This document shows positions 19,662-29,362 of a stretch of 64,000 nucleotides of DNA, piece after piece. This DNA is from Rheinheimera sp. MMS21-TC3 (lineage in GTDB: Bacteria; Pseudomonadota; Gammaproteobacteria; Enterobacterales; Alteromonadaceae): positions 2,170,001-2,234,000 of the forward strand of contig NZ_CP135084.1 in the NCBI RefSeq assembly GCF_032229285.1. The letters are read 5' to 3'. Both the position numbers and the translations under genes were made by a program. The number at the start of each line of letters is the position of its first letter. Within the stretch, counting starts at the first letter, position 1. Below the pieces are notes generated by a model. The model was not told where the DNA came from, made no database searches, and saw only the letters and a program-made list of their open reading frames with translations.

Positions 19662-20309
19662 TTACAACTGCCTTAATCGCGCTGCATTAATTGTTTTACA
19701 TAAAGTTACAGCATCATCTTTAGCTACATTTATGGCAATAAGCAACTCAAAACCTGTGCTATTAGCTAAGCGTTGCATACGCCAAGCAAAAGCCGCTTTA
19801 ATGCCATTATATACTTGCTGTGAAGTTACAAAGTTATCTACTTCAGATAAAGAGTCAAGCCCACATTGACCACTGGCACAATTTTGTCGCACTGCATCAA
19901 GATATAAAGTACGCTGTTCTGTCATAATACGGACAGCTAAACGTAACGGCAAATGCTGTAAAAACTGATCATAATGGGTAACTTTAAAGCCTATAAAAGC
20001 TAAATCATTATTGTTAAATTCCGGAACGCCGCTATATAAAAAGCTCGACCAAGGTAATAACCAACTACCTTTACGATGATAATAATGGACGCCTTTATCA
20101 TCTAGCTGTAATAAATAGCGAGGCTCTGACAATTTAGCCCAACCAGTAAAGATCCCTAAACCCGCCACTATCAAGGCCAAAGCAACAATTAGACTAAATT
20201 GTTGCTGCCAGAATATAAAAATTAGCAGCAAAATAATACTGATACTACTTATCAATATTAACCTTGCTCCACCTTTATTAGCAGAATTCTCTATAAATTG
20301 TTGTACCAT
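19662..20309 (-). CDS. DUF2982 membrane protein
   Basis: This 215-residue inner-membrane protein has two N-terminal membrane segments (about residues 17-33 and 38-57) followed by a cytoplasmic region. The segment LLQLDDKGVHYYHRKGSWLLPW and the later YDQFLQHLPLRLAVRIMTEQRTLYL match the DUF2982 family seen in Shewanella and Vibrio. Two cysteines occur close together in CASGQC (about residue 145). Function is unknown. It is divergent from the RND efflux pair, with 197 bases between, but no shared operator was recognised. Confidence 0.75.
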   Translation of the reverse strand: MVQQFIENSANKGGARLILISSISIILLLIFIFWQQQFSLIVALALIVAGLGIFTGWAKLSEPRYLLQLDDKGVHYYHRKGSWLLPWSSFLYSGVPEFNNNDLAFIGFKVTHYDQFLQHLPLRLAVRIMTEQRTLYLDAVRQNCASGQCGLDSLSEVDNFVTSQQVYNGIKAAFAWRMQRLANSTGFELLIAINVAKDDAVTLCKTINAARLRQL

Positions 20310-20506
20310 ACCAAGTCTATTTAAAAATTATCAATTGCTATTTATGGTTTAATATTACCTGAGTTTCACCCATTAGGAGTATATAATTACTAGTTCCGCC
20401 TACAATACGACCAATACCATTTCAAGTGCGATAACAGGAAATCACTTCAGTCATTTTTTCCATACAATAAGCTTGACTAAATCTTTTACTATTTTGCGGA
20501 GTTTTT

Positions 20507-21562
20507 GTGATCAAAATTCATTCTAAATTAATTTGGATAATATTAATTGGCTTACTAGCCTTTACAGCCTATTTATATTGGAATCCTTCATCGCAAAATA
20601 ATCAACAACGTGGTGGTGGTTTTCCTGTTGCAGTTAAGACTGCTAAAGTTAAGACTAGTCCTATGATAATAAGCGTCTCTAGCTTGGGCACAGGCATAGC
20701 TAATCAATCAATTAAAGTTACCTCTCCTACCAGTGACTTTATAACTGAACTAAATATAGAAGAAGGTAAAGCCATTAAAAAAGATGCCGTGATAGCCCGC
20801 CTTCATGACGTCCAAGAGCGGGCTCGTGTTACTGAACTTGAAGCTGTTTTATCTGATCAAAAAAGGCAACTTGGTCGCTTAAAAAACTTAGCAACTACCC
20901 AAGCGACAGCACAATCATTAATTGATGAACAACAAACTCGAGTCAATACCAGTATTGCCCAACTTGATATAGCTAAAGCACAATTAGCAGAGATGACCAT
21001 AACCGCACCTTTTGATGGCTATTTAGGCTTACGCCAAGTAAGTAAAGGTGCTTATTTAAATAGTGGCACTGTTATTACTACTTTAGATGATTTAAATACT
21101 TTAAAAGTAGAATTCAGTGTTGCTGAACATTATTTAGCAGCGCTTAAGTTAGGTATGCCTTTTAACATTAAAAATGCCGCTTATGGTGATATTACCTTCA
21201 CCGGTAAAGTGAGTGCAATTGACACTCGGCTTGACCCTGTTACACGTACTATTACAGTGCATGGACAAATAGAAAACAGTGATTTGCGTTTACGCCCAGG
21301 TATGTTGTTACAAGTACAATTAGTGCTTGAAGAGCGTGTAGTAATGCAAATTTCTGAAAAAGCGTTAGTACCACAACAAGATAAACAATTTGTCTACTTA
21401 GTAGATGCAGACAATAAAGTGTCACGAAAAGAAGTAACAATTGGCCAGCGTATTCCAGGCTGGGTAGAAGTTATCTCTGGTTTAAAAGACGGCGATATCA
21501 TTGTGATTGAAGGCACGCAAAAGCTTCGCGAAGGCAGCATGATTAATCAGGTTGGAGCGTAA
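20507..21562 (+). CDS. RND efflux periplasmic adaptor (membrane fusion protein)
   Basis: This 351-residue periplasmic adaptor links an inner-membrane RND pump to an outer-membrane channel. It has an N-terminal membrane anchor (about 9-26), a lipoyl/hairpin region (EEGKAIKKDAVIARL, coiled coil, AEMTITAPFDGYLG), and beta-barrel and membrane-proximal domains (NSDLRLRPGMLLQVQL). The start is GTG 20507, preceded by GCGGAG. It is immediately followed by the RND pump gene (1-base gap before ATG 21564), so the two form an operon. No TolC-like outer-membrane gene is in the window, so a housekeeping TolC is likely used. Substrates are unknown. Confidence 0.93.
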   Translation: MIKIHSKLIWIILIGLLAFTAYLYWNPSSQNNQQRGGGFPVAVKTAKVKTSPMIISVSSLGTGIANQSIKVTSPTSDFITELNIEEGKAIKKDAVIARLHDVQERARVTELEAVLSDQKRQLGRLKNLATTQATAQSLIDEQQTRVNTSIAQLDIAKAQLAEMTITAPFDGYLGLRQVSKGAYLNSGTVITTLDDLNTLKVEFSVAEHYLAALKLGMPFNIKNAAYGDITFTGKVSAIDTRLDPVTRTITVHGQIENSDLRLRPGMLLQVQLVLEERVVMQISEKALVPQQDKQFVYLVDADNKVSRKEVTIGQRIPGWVEVISGLKDGDIIVIEGTQKLREGSMINQVGA

Positions 21563-21563
21563 T

Positions 21564-24500
21564 ATGTGGCTATCTGATACTTCGGTAAAACGTCCGGTTT
21601 TTGCCACTGTTGTTAACTTACTCTTAGTGGTATTCGGTATTGTTTGTTTTACAATGTTACCACTGCGGGAGTTCCCTGATATTGATTCACCTATAGTCAG
21701 TATTAGCACTACCTATCCTGGTGCATCTGCTGAAATTGTCGAGTCCAAAATTACTCAATTAATTGAAGATAGGATCAGCGGTGTAGAGGGCATTAAAAAT
21801 ATCACATCTAGCAGCCGCAATGGCAGATCCAACGTTACTATTGAGTTTAATGTTGAGCGTGATATTGATGCAGCAGCTAACGATGTTAGAGAACGAGTAG
21901 CCAGAGCATTAAATAACCTACCCGATCAAGCTAATCCACCAGAGGTCTATAAAGCTGGTGATGATGAAAGCACTATTGCTTGGTTTTTTCTTAACAGTGA
22001 GAACATGACTTCTTTAGAGCTTACTGATTACGCTGATCGCTATATAGTTGAGCGTTTCTCTGTGGTTGATGGTGTAGCACGCTTACAATTAGGCGGTGCC
22101 CGTGATTATGCCATGCGGGTTTGGCTAGATCGTGATGCTATGGCATCACGTGGTGTGACAGTACAAGAAATAGAAGCTGTACTGCGCAATGAAAACGTAG
22201 AACTGCCTGCGGGTAACATTAAATCGACCGATAGAGATTTTACTGTGCGCGTGGTGCGTACTTATAAAACTCAACAAGACTTTAGACGCTTAGTAATAAA
22301 GCGCGGTGATAATAACTACTTAGTCAGATTAGGTGAAGTAGCAGATGTGCTGTTAACAGCTAAAGATGAAGAAAATGAATTCCGAGGTGATGGTAAGAAC
22401 TTACTAGGTATAGGTATTATTAAGCAATCTAAAGCTAATACCCTAGAAGTTGTTAAAAATGCTCGCGCTGAAATGGAGCGAATTAAAGCTAGCCTGCCTG
22501 ATGGCACCACTATAGAGCCCGGCTATGATTCATCGCTCTTTATTGCCGAATCCATTAAAGAAGTTTATAACACTTTAGCCATAGCTATGGTGTTAGTTGT
22601 ATTAGTTATTTTCTTGTTTTTGGGCAATATTCGCGCAACCTTTATTCCGGCAATAACAGTTCCGGTCGCTTTAGTCTCTGCCGTTACTGTCTTATATGCC
22701 CTAGATTTCTCAATCAACTTATTAACGCTATTAGCTATGGTATTAGCCATCGGCTTAGTAGTAGATGATTCTATTGTCGTATTAGAGAACATTTATCGCC
22801 GTATAGAGCGTGGCGAACATCCTTTACTTGCCTCCTATCGTGGGGCTCGTGAAGTCGGTTTTGCTGTTATTGCCACTACCTTAGTATTGATTTCGGTGTT
22901 TGTGCCGCTTATTTTTATGCAAGGTCAATTAGGTAAATTATTTACTGAATTTGCACTAGCCATAGCGGCTGCAGTCGCATTTTCAAGCGTCGCAGCTTTA
23001 ACCCTCACCCCTATGTTATCTAGCAAACTTTTAGCCCATAAAAAGCGTGAAAGTAAATTAGGTATTTGGCTACATTCTGGCTTTAATAAGTTAGAAAATG
23101 CCTATCAACGGCAATTAGACATTGTATGTGAAACTCGTTGGCCAGTAATGATAGTGGTAGTTTTATGTTTTATTGCCAGCTTTTTACTAGTACGTATTTT
23201 ACCGGGCGAATTAGCACCAAGTGAAGATCGCGGTACTTTCTTTATTATGATGAGCCCAGCTGAAGGGGCAAGTTATACTAGCAATAGCCGTAATATGCGC
23301 TTAATAGAAGATATTTTAATGCCATATTATGAAAAAGGTGAGTTTAATCGCCTACTTCTGCGCGTACCAGGATGGGGAAATAGTGGTGGTGTAGCTATAG
23401 TTGGTAGCGAAAACTGGACTAATGGTAAGCGTAAAACTCAAGAGTTAATGACGGAAGTTAGTAAAGAAATTAATGAGCTAGCTGATGTTCGTGCTTTTAC
23501 TTTTATGCGTAGTGGCTTAGGTGGCGGCGGCGGCAGCAGCAGACCAATAAGCTTCGTATTGCAAGGTAACACCTATGAGGAGCTAGCTCGTTGGCGTGAT
23601 ATTGTGATAGAAAAAGCGGCTGAAAACCCTAATATATTAATGCTAGATCACGATTATAAAGAGACTGTTCCCCAAGTATTAGTAGAGATAAATACTGAGC
23701 GTGCCGGCGACTTAGGCATATCAGTAGGTGCTATAGGCCGTTCATTAGAAGCCATGTTAGGCGGCCGTCGTGTTACTACTTTCTTAGATCGCGGTAAAGA
23801 GTATGACGTTATCATAGAAGGTAAAGAGGATGACTTCTCGGCACCTGGTAGTATCTCTAATGTATACTTACGCTCATCAGTATCAGGCCAACTAATCTCT
23901 CTTGATAACTTAGTTACCTTAAAAGAAGAAGCAACATCGTCTAGCTTAAACAGATATAACCGGATGCGCTCTATCACTTTAAGCGGTAGTTTAGCACCTG
24001 GTTATAGTTTAGGTGAAGCCCTAGAATATTTAGAGAGTATTGTTAAAACAGAGATCCACGATACCGTTGGTATTGACTATAAAGGCGAGTCTTTACTGTA
24101 CCAAGAAAGTGGCAATGCGACCTTAATGGTATTTATTTTAGCCTTACTTATTACTTATCTAGTATTAGCGGCTCAGTTTGAAAGCTTTATTCATCCTTTA
24201 GTAATTTTAATTACTGTGCCTTTGGGCTTAGTCGGTGCTTTGTCCGGTTTATACTTTAGTGGCATGACGCTAAATATATACAGTCAAATAGGCTTAATTA
24301 TGTTGATTGGTTTAGTTGCTAAAAACGGCATCTTAATTGTCGAGTTTGCTAACCAACTTCGTGATGCTGGTGTCGAGTTTAGCCAAGCCGTAAAACAAGC
24401 CGCAACCCAACGCTTACGCCCTATTGTTATGACTGCTTTTACTACTTCTATGAGTAGTATTCCGCTGATTATTGCCAGCGGTCCTGGCTCAGAAAGTAGA

Positions 24501-24692
24501 ATGGTAATAGGTATGGTTATTTTCTGTGGTGTGACTTTAGCAACTTTAATGACTATCTACGTTGTTCCTGTGACTTATATGGCCTTTGCACGTCACACTG
24601 GCTCACCTAAACGCTTAGAGCAAAAGTTAGCTAAGTTAGAACAAGAAAATATCAATGCTAGTGCAGCAGATGAAGTCGCGCCAACAACTTAA
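21564..24692 (+). CDS. RND multidrug efflux pump (HAE1 family)
   Basis: This inner-membrane resistance-nodulation-division pump of 1042 residues is driven by proton motive force. The order is TM1 (RPVFATVVNLLLVVFGIVCF), periplasmic porter domain, TM2-6 including the proton-relay helix with LAIGLVVDDSIVVLENIYR (twin aspartates of TM4), a second porter domain with a Gly-rich stretch (LGGGGGSSRPISF), and TM7-12 (QIGLIMLIGLVAKNGILIVEF). I chose the ATG at 21564, with GGAG 6 bases upstream; a TTG 12 bases earlier would overlap the adaptor gene. Substrates cannot be read from sequence. A strong terminator follows. Confidence 0.94.
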   Translation: MWLSDTSVKRPVFATVVNLLLVVFGIVCFTMLPLREFPDIDSPIVSISTTYPGASAEIVESKITQLIEDRISGVEGIKNITSSSRNGRSNVTIEFNVERDIDAAANDVRERVARALNNLPDQANPPEVYKAGDDESTIAWFFLNSENMTSLELTDYADRYIVERFSVVDGVARLQLGGARDYAMRVWLDRDAMASRGVTVQEIEAVLRNENVELPAGNIKSTDRDFTVRVVRTYKTQQDFRRLVIKRGDNNYLVRLGEVADVLLTAKDEENEFRGDGKNLLGIGIIKQSKANTLEVVKNARAEMERIKASLPDGTTIEPGYDSSLFIAESIKEVYNTLAIAMVLVVLVIFLFLGNIRATFIPAITVPVALVSAVTVLYALDFSINLLTLLAMVLAIGLVVDDSIVVLENIYRRIERGEHPLLASYRGAREVGFAVIATTLVLISVFVPLIFMQGQLGKLFTEFALAIAAAVAFSSVAALTLTPMLSSKLLAHKKRESKLGIWLHSGFNKLENAYQRQLDIVCETRWPVMIVVVLCFIASFLLVRILPGELAPSEDRGTFFIMMSPAEGASYTSNSRNMRLIEDILMPYYEKGEFNRLLLRVPGWGNSGGVAIVGSENWTNGKRKTQELMTEVSKEINELADVRAFTFMRSGLGGGGGSSRPISFVLQGNTYEELARWRDIVIEKAAENPNILMLDHDYKETVPQVLVEINTERAGDLGISVGAIGRSLEAMLGGRRVTTFLDRGKEYDVIIEGKEDDFSAPGSISNVYLRSSVSGQLISLDNLVTLKEEATSSSLNRYNRMRSITLSGSLAPGYSLGEALEYLESIVKTEIHDTVGIDYKGESLLYQESGNATLMVFILALLITYLVLAAQFESFIHPLVILITVPLGLVGALSGLYFSGMTLNIYSQIGLIMLIGLVAKNGILIVEFANQLRDAGVEFSQAVKQAATQRLRPIVMTAFTTSMSSIPLIIASGPGSESRMVIGMVIFCGVTLATLMTIYVVPVTYMAFARHTGSPKRLEQKLAKLEQENINASAADEVAPTT

Positions 24693-24726
24693 TTAAGCGA
24701 ACTAACATTTACTCTAGCTAAATTTT

Positions 24727-24760
24727 AAAAGCGCTCTAAACTAAATTAGAGCGCTTTTTT
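24727..24760 (+). terminator. Intrinsic terminator after the RND pump gene
   Basis: A 13-bp stem (AAAAGCGCTCTAA / TTAGAGCGCTTTT) with a 6-base loop is followed by a T run. It closes the adaptor-pump operon 34 bases after the stop codon. Confidence 0.92.
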
Positions 24761-24852
24761 GTACAAAAAACCGTAAAAACTCGCTAACGAATATAAAGTT
24801 AATATTATGCTTACAAATAAAACGCTCTAGTAAACTAGATTTGGGAGACATT

Positions 24853-25389
24853 ATGTCATTACAAACTGCAACCTTTGGCGCCGGCTGTTTTTGGTGCTTA
24901 GATGCGGCCATGAACAATCTTAACGGGGTTAAGCAAGCACTAAGCGGCTATATGGGCGGCGAGGCTAATTTAGCTAATTACCAAGATGTATGCTCAGGAA
25001 AAAGTGGCCATGCCGAAGTGGTTCAAGTTGTATTTGATCCTAGCATTATTAGCTTTGAGCAACTTTGTTTAATATTTTTTAGTTTGCATGACCCTACTCA
25101 ATTAAATAGACAAGGTAACGACATAGGTAGTCAATATCGCTCTGTTATTTTTTACCACTGCCAAACCCAACTAGCCGTTGCCCAACAGCTAATTAAACAA
25201 TTAACAGACCAAGCCGTGTTTGCTCAAAGTATTGTTACAGCTTTAACACCGGCTACCAATTTTTTTGTCGCCGAAAAGCAGCATCAAAACTATTTTCAAC
25301 AACACCCTGAACAGGGATATTGCCAGATAATAATTGCGCCTAAAATGGCCAAGTTTCGCCAGCAATATGCCGACTTACTTAAAAGCTAA
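24853..25389 (+). CDS. msrA: Peptide-methionine (S)-S-oxide reductase MsrA
   Basis: MsrA repairs oxidised methionine (S-sulfoxide) in proteins and as free amino acid, with thioredoxin as the usual reductant. The catalytic cysteine is Cys12 in FGAGCFWC, and the fold signatures GYMGG, AEVVQVVFDP and FFSLHDPT(Q)LNRQGNDIGSQYRS follow. I start at ATG 24853, with GGGAGA 4 bases upstream, giving 178 residues; a TTG 12 bases earlier is less likely. No MsrB domain is fused. It is a single gene convergent with btuB, with only 21 bases between their stops. Confidence 0.94.
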   Translation: MSLQTATFGAGCFWCLDAAMNNLNGVKQALSGYMGGEANLANYQDVCSGKSGHAEVVQVVFDPSIISFEQLCLIFFSLHDPTQLNRQGNDIGSQYRSVIFYHCQTQLAVAQQLIKQLTDQAVFAQSIVTALTPATNFFVAEKQHQNYFQQHPEQGYCQIIIAPKMAKFRQQYADLLKS

Positions 25390-25410
25390 CACTCACTACT
25401 CAACACTAGA

Positions 25411-27201
25411 CTACAGCTTGTAGCTAAGGCTAAGTTTAACGTTAGCTCCTGCTGTAGCATAGCCTGCACTAGTTTGATATTGCTTATTAAATAGATTATT
25501 AACAGTTGTACGTAAACTCAGCTTAGAGCTAAGTTGATAGCTAGCGCCTAGCCCCCATAGCGTAAAGCTAGATACATTAGCCTCTGGTGCAAAATCACCT
25601 TGAAAAGTAGCACTTTGATAATCTGCCGTTACAAAAGCTGACCAATCATCAGCAGCATAACTTAGTCGCCAATTAAGAGTGTTTTCAGGTCTACGCTCAA
25701 GTTTATTGCCGGTACTGACATTTTTAGTATCTAACCAAGTATAAGCAATCTCATTGGTAAACTTACTCCATTGCTGAACCATGCTTAATTCAATACCAAC
25801 TATTTTGGATAAGGTAATATTTTCAGCCTGCTTTATACCTTGAATTAGATTAGTAACATCACGCTGAAACCAGCTTAGCTCAAGTTGTAATTGAGCACTA
25901 TTATAACGTAAGGCCAGCTCATCGGCTAAAGATTGCTCTGGCTTTAAGTTGGGATTAGCATAACCTGGATAATATAACGCATTAAATGATGGGATTTTAA
26001 ACGCCGTCGCCCGACTTGCCCGCACTAACCAGTGCGGTAAAAACTGATAGCCTACAGCCAGTTGCCAAGTATTTTCAGCACCATATTGATCAAACATATC
26101 GCGCCGAGCCGCGGCCTCTAATTGCAGTCCATTTTGCTGATAACTTACCCCTGTAAATAAAGCCCTATTTATTCGGCTAGTCTGTTCATAAGCGGTAGCA
26201 GAGCGCTCAACTTGCTCTTGATACCAATTAACCCCGCCTAGCAGCGTAACAGAGGAACTAACTTGGCTATAAGCCTGATAGTTAAGCTCATCCCGTTCGG
26301 TCATAAAGGGCGAGCGTGAGTTAGAGCCAAAGCTCGTATCATTATCTAAGCTACGACTCAGTTGTAGCTGATGCTGCCACTGACCTAGTTGATGCTGCCA
26401 ACCTAGTAGATAATTTCTATTTAAGCTATCGGCTTGGTCTTCATCATTCCAGGCAGAATCAAATTGGTATCGGCCTGAGCTTAGATCGGTTTGTACTTGC
26501 CATAAGCCAAAACGGGTTTGATAATCGGCTGCTAGCTTAGCAAACTGCTGCTGATAGCCGTCTTTGTCGGCATCTAAATTGGGTTGGCTATTAAAGCCAT
26601 CAGCTCTACTACCGCCTACAGTTGCCCGCAGAATAAGCGCATCAATAGTATGGCTAGCACTAATATCAGCGCCAACTTGGCCATAACTACCCGTATTGGC
26701 ATTAACCTCAAGCACTGCATTGCTGCGCCTAGTGGTAATAGCAATAATACCGGATAATGCATCGGCACCATAAAAAGCAGCCCTTGGCCCTCGAATTACT
26801 TCTATTCGCTCAATTAACTCCAGCGGCACCATAGATAAGGCTTTATAACCTAAGGTGGCCGAACCTAGCCTTACACCATCTATTAACACTAAACTATGGC
26901 CAGTATTCCCCCCTCGAATATACACACTGGCATTTTGGCCTCTACCTCCATCGCGTGATAGATTAATGCCTACTAGCTGAGACAATAAGTTAGGTAAGTC
27001 ATCCGCTTGTCTAGCCATAATGTCGGCTCGCTCTAATACCGTTACACTAGCTAATACCTGCTGTTGGGCAGTTGTATAACGGTTAGCATAAATACTAATA
27101 TGCTCCATTTCATGGGTAAGATTAGCTTGATTATTCATAACCGAAGCAGCAAGATTACCACTCCATGCGACTAAACTAGCCGCTACAGCAGATTTAAACA
27201 T
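25411..27201 (-). CDS. btuB: TonB-dependent vitamin B12 receptor BtuB
   Basis: This 596-residue outer-membrane receptor takes up cobalamin using TonB energy. It has a signal peptide, a TonB-box region (EHISIYANR), the plug domain (LPNLLSQLVGINLSRDGGRG, RGGNTGHSLVLIDGVRLG) and a 22-strand barrel rich in alternating aromatic residues. The final residue is Leu rather than the common Phe or Trp. Identification as BtuB rather than a siderophore receptor rests on the cobalamin riboswitch directly upstream. AGTCTTT precedes the ATG with GGAG spaced well. No BtuCDF genes are in the window. Confidence 0.9.
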   Translation of the reverse strand: MFKSAVAASLVAWSGNLAASVMNNQANLTHEMEHISIYANRYTTAQQQVLASVTVLERADIMARQADDLPNLLSQLVGINLSRDGGRGQNASVYIRGGNTGHSLVLIDGVRLGSATLGYKALSMVPLELIERIEVIRGPRAAFYGADALSGIIAITTRRSNAVLEVNANTGSYGQVGADISASHTIDALILRATVGGSRADGFNSQPNLDADKDGYQQQFAKLAADYQTRFGLWQVQTDLSSGRYQFDSAWNDEDQADSLNRNYLLGWQHQLGQWQHQLQLSRSLDNDTSFGSNSRSPFMTERDELNYQAYSQVSSSVTLLGGVNWYQEQVERSATAYEQTSRINRALFTGVSYQQNGLQLEAAARRDMFDQYGAENTWQLAVGYQFLPHWLVRASRATAFKIPSFNALYYPGYANPNLKPEQSLADELALRYNSAQLQLELSWFQRDVTNLIQGIKQAENITLSKIVGIELSMVQQWSKFTNEIAYTWLDTKNVSTGNKLERRPENTLNWRLSYAADDWSAFVTADYQSATFQGDFAPEANVSSFTLWGLGASYQLSSKLSLRTTVNNLFNKQYQTSAGYATAGANVKLSLSYKL

Positions 27202-27239
27202 AAAGACTCCAAAAACGTGCCCACCGCACCTTTGTAATA

Positions 27240-27402
27240 CCTTGATTTATTTGGCCGGTCTCCGGGCTGACAACCTGCTTGCGCCTACCCTTGCCTTCCC
27301 ATCAATTGACAGTGGCTATTAAGGGTATTCAGTTGTTTACCGTTGCGGGGGCAGCTCTGGATTTACACCAGATTCCCGATTATCTGCATTTTCAGCAGCA
27401 CC
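27240..27402 (-). promoter_or_regulatory. Cobalamin riboswitch upstream of btuB
   Basis: Read on the minus strand the segment begins GGTGCTGCTGAAAATG and contains the conserved core GCCCCCGCAACGGTAA and the B12 box GTCAGCCCGGAGACCGGCC (27271-27253). These, in this order, define the AdoCbl-type riboswitch. It lies 39 bases before the btuB start, so cobalamin would reduce translation or transcription of btuB. Expression platform details are not resolved. The 5' boundary is one base from the yajQ terminator. Confidence 0.95.
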
Positions 27403-27431
27403 AAAAAAAAGCGGCTTCCTGATGAAGCCGC
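27403..27431 (-). terminator. Intrinsic terminator of yajQ
   Basis: Minus-strand GCGGCTTC-ATCAG-GAAGCCGC is followed by eight T. It lies about 60 bases after the yajQ stop and abuts the riboswitch. Confidence 0.92.
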
Positions 27432-27491
27432 GGGCAGTTTAGCCTGAGTTACTGACAGCGCCAATAGGCGTCTAGCTATTTTAATTGAAGA

Positions 27492-27974
27492 TTAATCGCG
27501 GAAATTATTAAACTGAAAGGCTTGTTCTAGCTCTGCAGAACGGACAACTGCCATAGCCTCTTGCAAGTCATCACGCTTTTTACCGGTAACCCGCACTTGC
27601 TCACCTTGAATAGAAGCTTGCACTTTTAACTTATTATCTTTAATTAACTTAACTAATTTTTTTGCCATAGCCGCATCAATACCTTGTTGCAAGGTTAAGC
27701 TTTGGCTATAAGTTTTGCCTGAGTGAACAATATCACCCTCTTTAAAAGAACGTACATCTAAACCACGTTTAATAGCTTTATTTAAAAAAATCTCTAGCAT
27801 TTGCTGTAATTGAAACTCAGCTTCTGCTTGCATGGTTATCAATTTATCTTTAATGGTAAATTCAGCTTCTACACCACGAAAGTCAAAACGTGTCGCTAAC
27901 TCTCGATTTGAATTTTCTACTGCATTAAGCACTTCTTGCTGATCAACCTCAGAAACAATATCAAATGATGGCAT
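27492..27974 (-). CDS. yajQ: YajQ family nucleotide-binding protein
   Basis: This 160-residue DUF520 protein of the YajQ family has homologues that bind c-di-GMP or nucleic acids and act as effectors or host-factor-like chaperones. The start is placed at ATG 27974 (MPSFDIVSE), with AGGAGA six bases upstream; an ATG 6 bases earlier is directly against the ribosome-binding site and less likely. [53 protein letters not shown] and [12 protein letters not shown] match the family. It ends in a terminator adjoining the btuB riboswitch. Its c-di-GMP role is inferred from homologues. Confidence 0.95.
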   Translation of the reverse strand: MPSFDIVSEVDQQEVLNAVENSNRELATRFDFRGVEAEFTIKDKLITMQAEAEFQLQQMLEIFLNKAIKRGLDVRSFKEGDIVHSGKTYSQSLTLQQGIDAAMAKKLVKLIKDNKLKVQASIQGEQVRVTGKKRDDLQEAMAVVRSAELEQAFQFNNFRD

Positions 27975-28118
27975 GCCCATTCTCCTAAACTTAAGATTTG
28001 TCTGCTAGCGATTATAACCACAAAACTGCTACAATCCGAGCCAGTTCTGCAAATTAACAACCGAACCTTCAGAGCTAAGAATTTAATGCTTAAATAGGCA
28101 GTTAAAAAGGATGTATTT

Positions 28119-28469
28119 GTGCCCCAACAATTTTATCGCATAGTCTGTATCTTAGGCTTTGCTGTGGCAACAGCCAGTTTTTTAGCTGAGCTGCAAGGTT
28201 ACTCTATAGCTGGTGGTTTAGCCCATTTAGATAAACTAGCTCATTTTATTATTTTTGCTGTGTTAAGCGGTTTATTATGGAAAGGTTTTAAATTAACCCT
28301 AGTACCCGCATTTATTTTATTGAGCAGCTATGGTGCCGCCATAGAATTAGCTCAGCATTACTTTACCCGTCGTAATGGTGATTGGTTTGATTTATTAGCA
28401 GATATTGCTGGTATTGTTAGCTTTTATATTTGTAGAGCATTATGGCATCGTATCCGGCCACGCAGCTAG
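28119..28469 (+). CDS. VanZ-like family membrane protein
   Basis: This 116-residue protein has four hydrophobic segments and the VanZ-like signature pattern: a conserved DKLAHFI(I)FAVLSGLLW and a later ELAQHYFTRRNGDWFDLLADIAGI, where aspartates and histidine recur. Function is unknown; VanZ of enterococci contributes to teicoplanin resistance, but the broad family is general. GTG start with AAGG about 9 bases upstream. The 3' end overlaps the next gene, panE, by 28 bases, suggesting coupling. Confidence 0.82.
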   Translation: MPQQFYRIVCILGFAVATASFLAELQGYSIAGGLAHLDKLAHFIIFAVLSGLLWKGFKLTLVPAFILLSSYGAAIELAQHYFTRRNGDWFDLLADIAGIVSFYICRALWHRIRPRS

Positions 28470-29362
28470 ACCTAAACTGGACCATAGTTGGTCAAGGTGC
28501 CATTGGCTTATTAGCTGCTTGTCGCCTGCAACAGCAATCTAATACTGTGACCTTGCATTTACGCCAGCCTAATAGTCTAGATATTATGTTTACCGCCACT
28601 GATGGCCAGCAACAGCAATATTATTTTAGCCCTGCTGTTGCACCTTATCAGGCTGTCTTAGTACCCATTAAAAGTTACGATGTCCTTGCGGGGATTAAAG
28701 AATTAATTCCGTTACTAAGCACTCAAGCGCAAATAATATTATCCCACAATGGCATGGGGACTATTGAGCAAGTTTTACCCCTACTATTACCAAGCCAAGG
28801 ATTATGGTTTTTAACTACTACTCATGCTGCTCTTAAAACCTCAGCTACAACGCTGCAGCATACTGGTCAAGGTCAATCGGTATTAGCGCCTTTAAATCTA
28901 GCTGCAAACAAGCAATCTAGTGCGGTTAAACAGGCAATGACAATAGCCTTAGGCCCAGTTCAGCTAGCAACGGATATTAAACCGTTTTTATGGCAAAAGT
29001 TATTAATTAATGCCGTAATTAATCCCTTAACGGCTATTAATAATTGCAAAAATGGTGACTTGTTAGCAGCTAAGTATACAAAAACTATTCAGCAGCTAGT
29101 AACTGAAGTCTGTGCAGTAAGCCAAGCTACGGGGTATAAAATGGCTATTGAGGAATCTGTGCAACGAGTACGCCACGTTATGCAGGCAACAGCCACTAAC
29201 TTTAGCTCAATGCAGCAAGATGTTTATCATCAACGGCAAACAGAAATTAATGCTATTTCTGGTTTTATAGTTGAACAAGGCCGGCAATACGCTATAAATA
29301 CGCCGGTTAATTTGCAGCTACAACAACAAGTGTTACAGCTGCAGCAAAGCTATGGCCTGTAA
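28442..29362 (+). CDS. panE: 2-Dehydropantoate 2-reductase (ketopantoate reductase)
   Basis: PanE reduces 2-dehydropantoate to pantoate with NADPH in the pantothenate/CoA pathway. The N-terminal Rossmann motif is GQGAIGLLAACRL (nucleotide-binding GxGxxG), and the C-terminal ApbA-C domain includes WQKLLINAVINPLTAI, the catalytic lysine region typical of the family. The protein has 306 residues, near the E. coli size of 303. The start lies inside the VanZ-like gene. The 3' end overlaps thiI (convergent) by 13 bases. The identification is firm at family level, with a small chance it is another ApbA paralogue. Confidence 0.86.
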   Translation: MASYPATQLDLNWTIVGQGAIGLLAACRLQQQSNTVTLHLRQPNSLDIMFTATDGQQQQYYFSPAVAPYQAVLVPIKSYDVLAGIKELIPLLSTQAQIILSHNGMGTIEQVLPLLLPSQGLWFLTTTHAALKTSATTLQHTGQGQSVLAPLNLAANKQSSAVKQAMTIALGPVQLATDIKPFLWQKLLINAVINPLTAINNCKNGDLLAAKYTKTIQQLVTEVCAVSQATGYKMAIEESVQRVRHVMQATATNFSSMQQDVYHQRQTEINAISGFIVEQGRQYAINTPVNLQLQQQVLQLQQSYGL

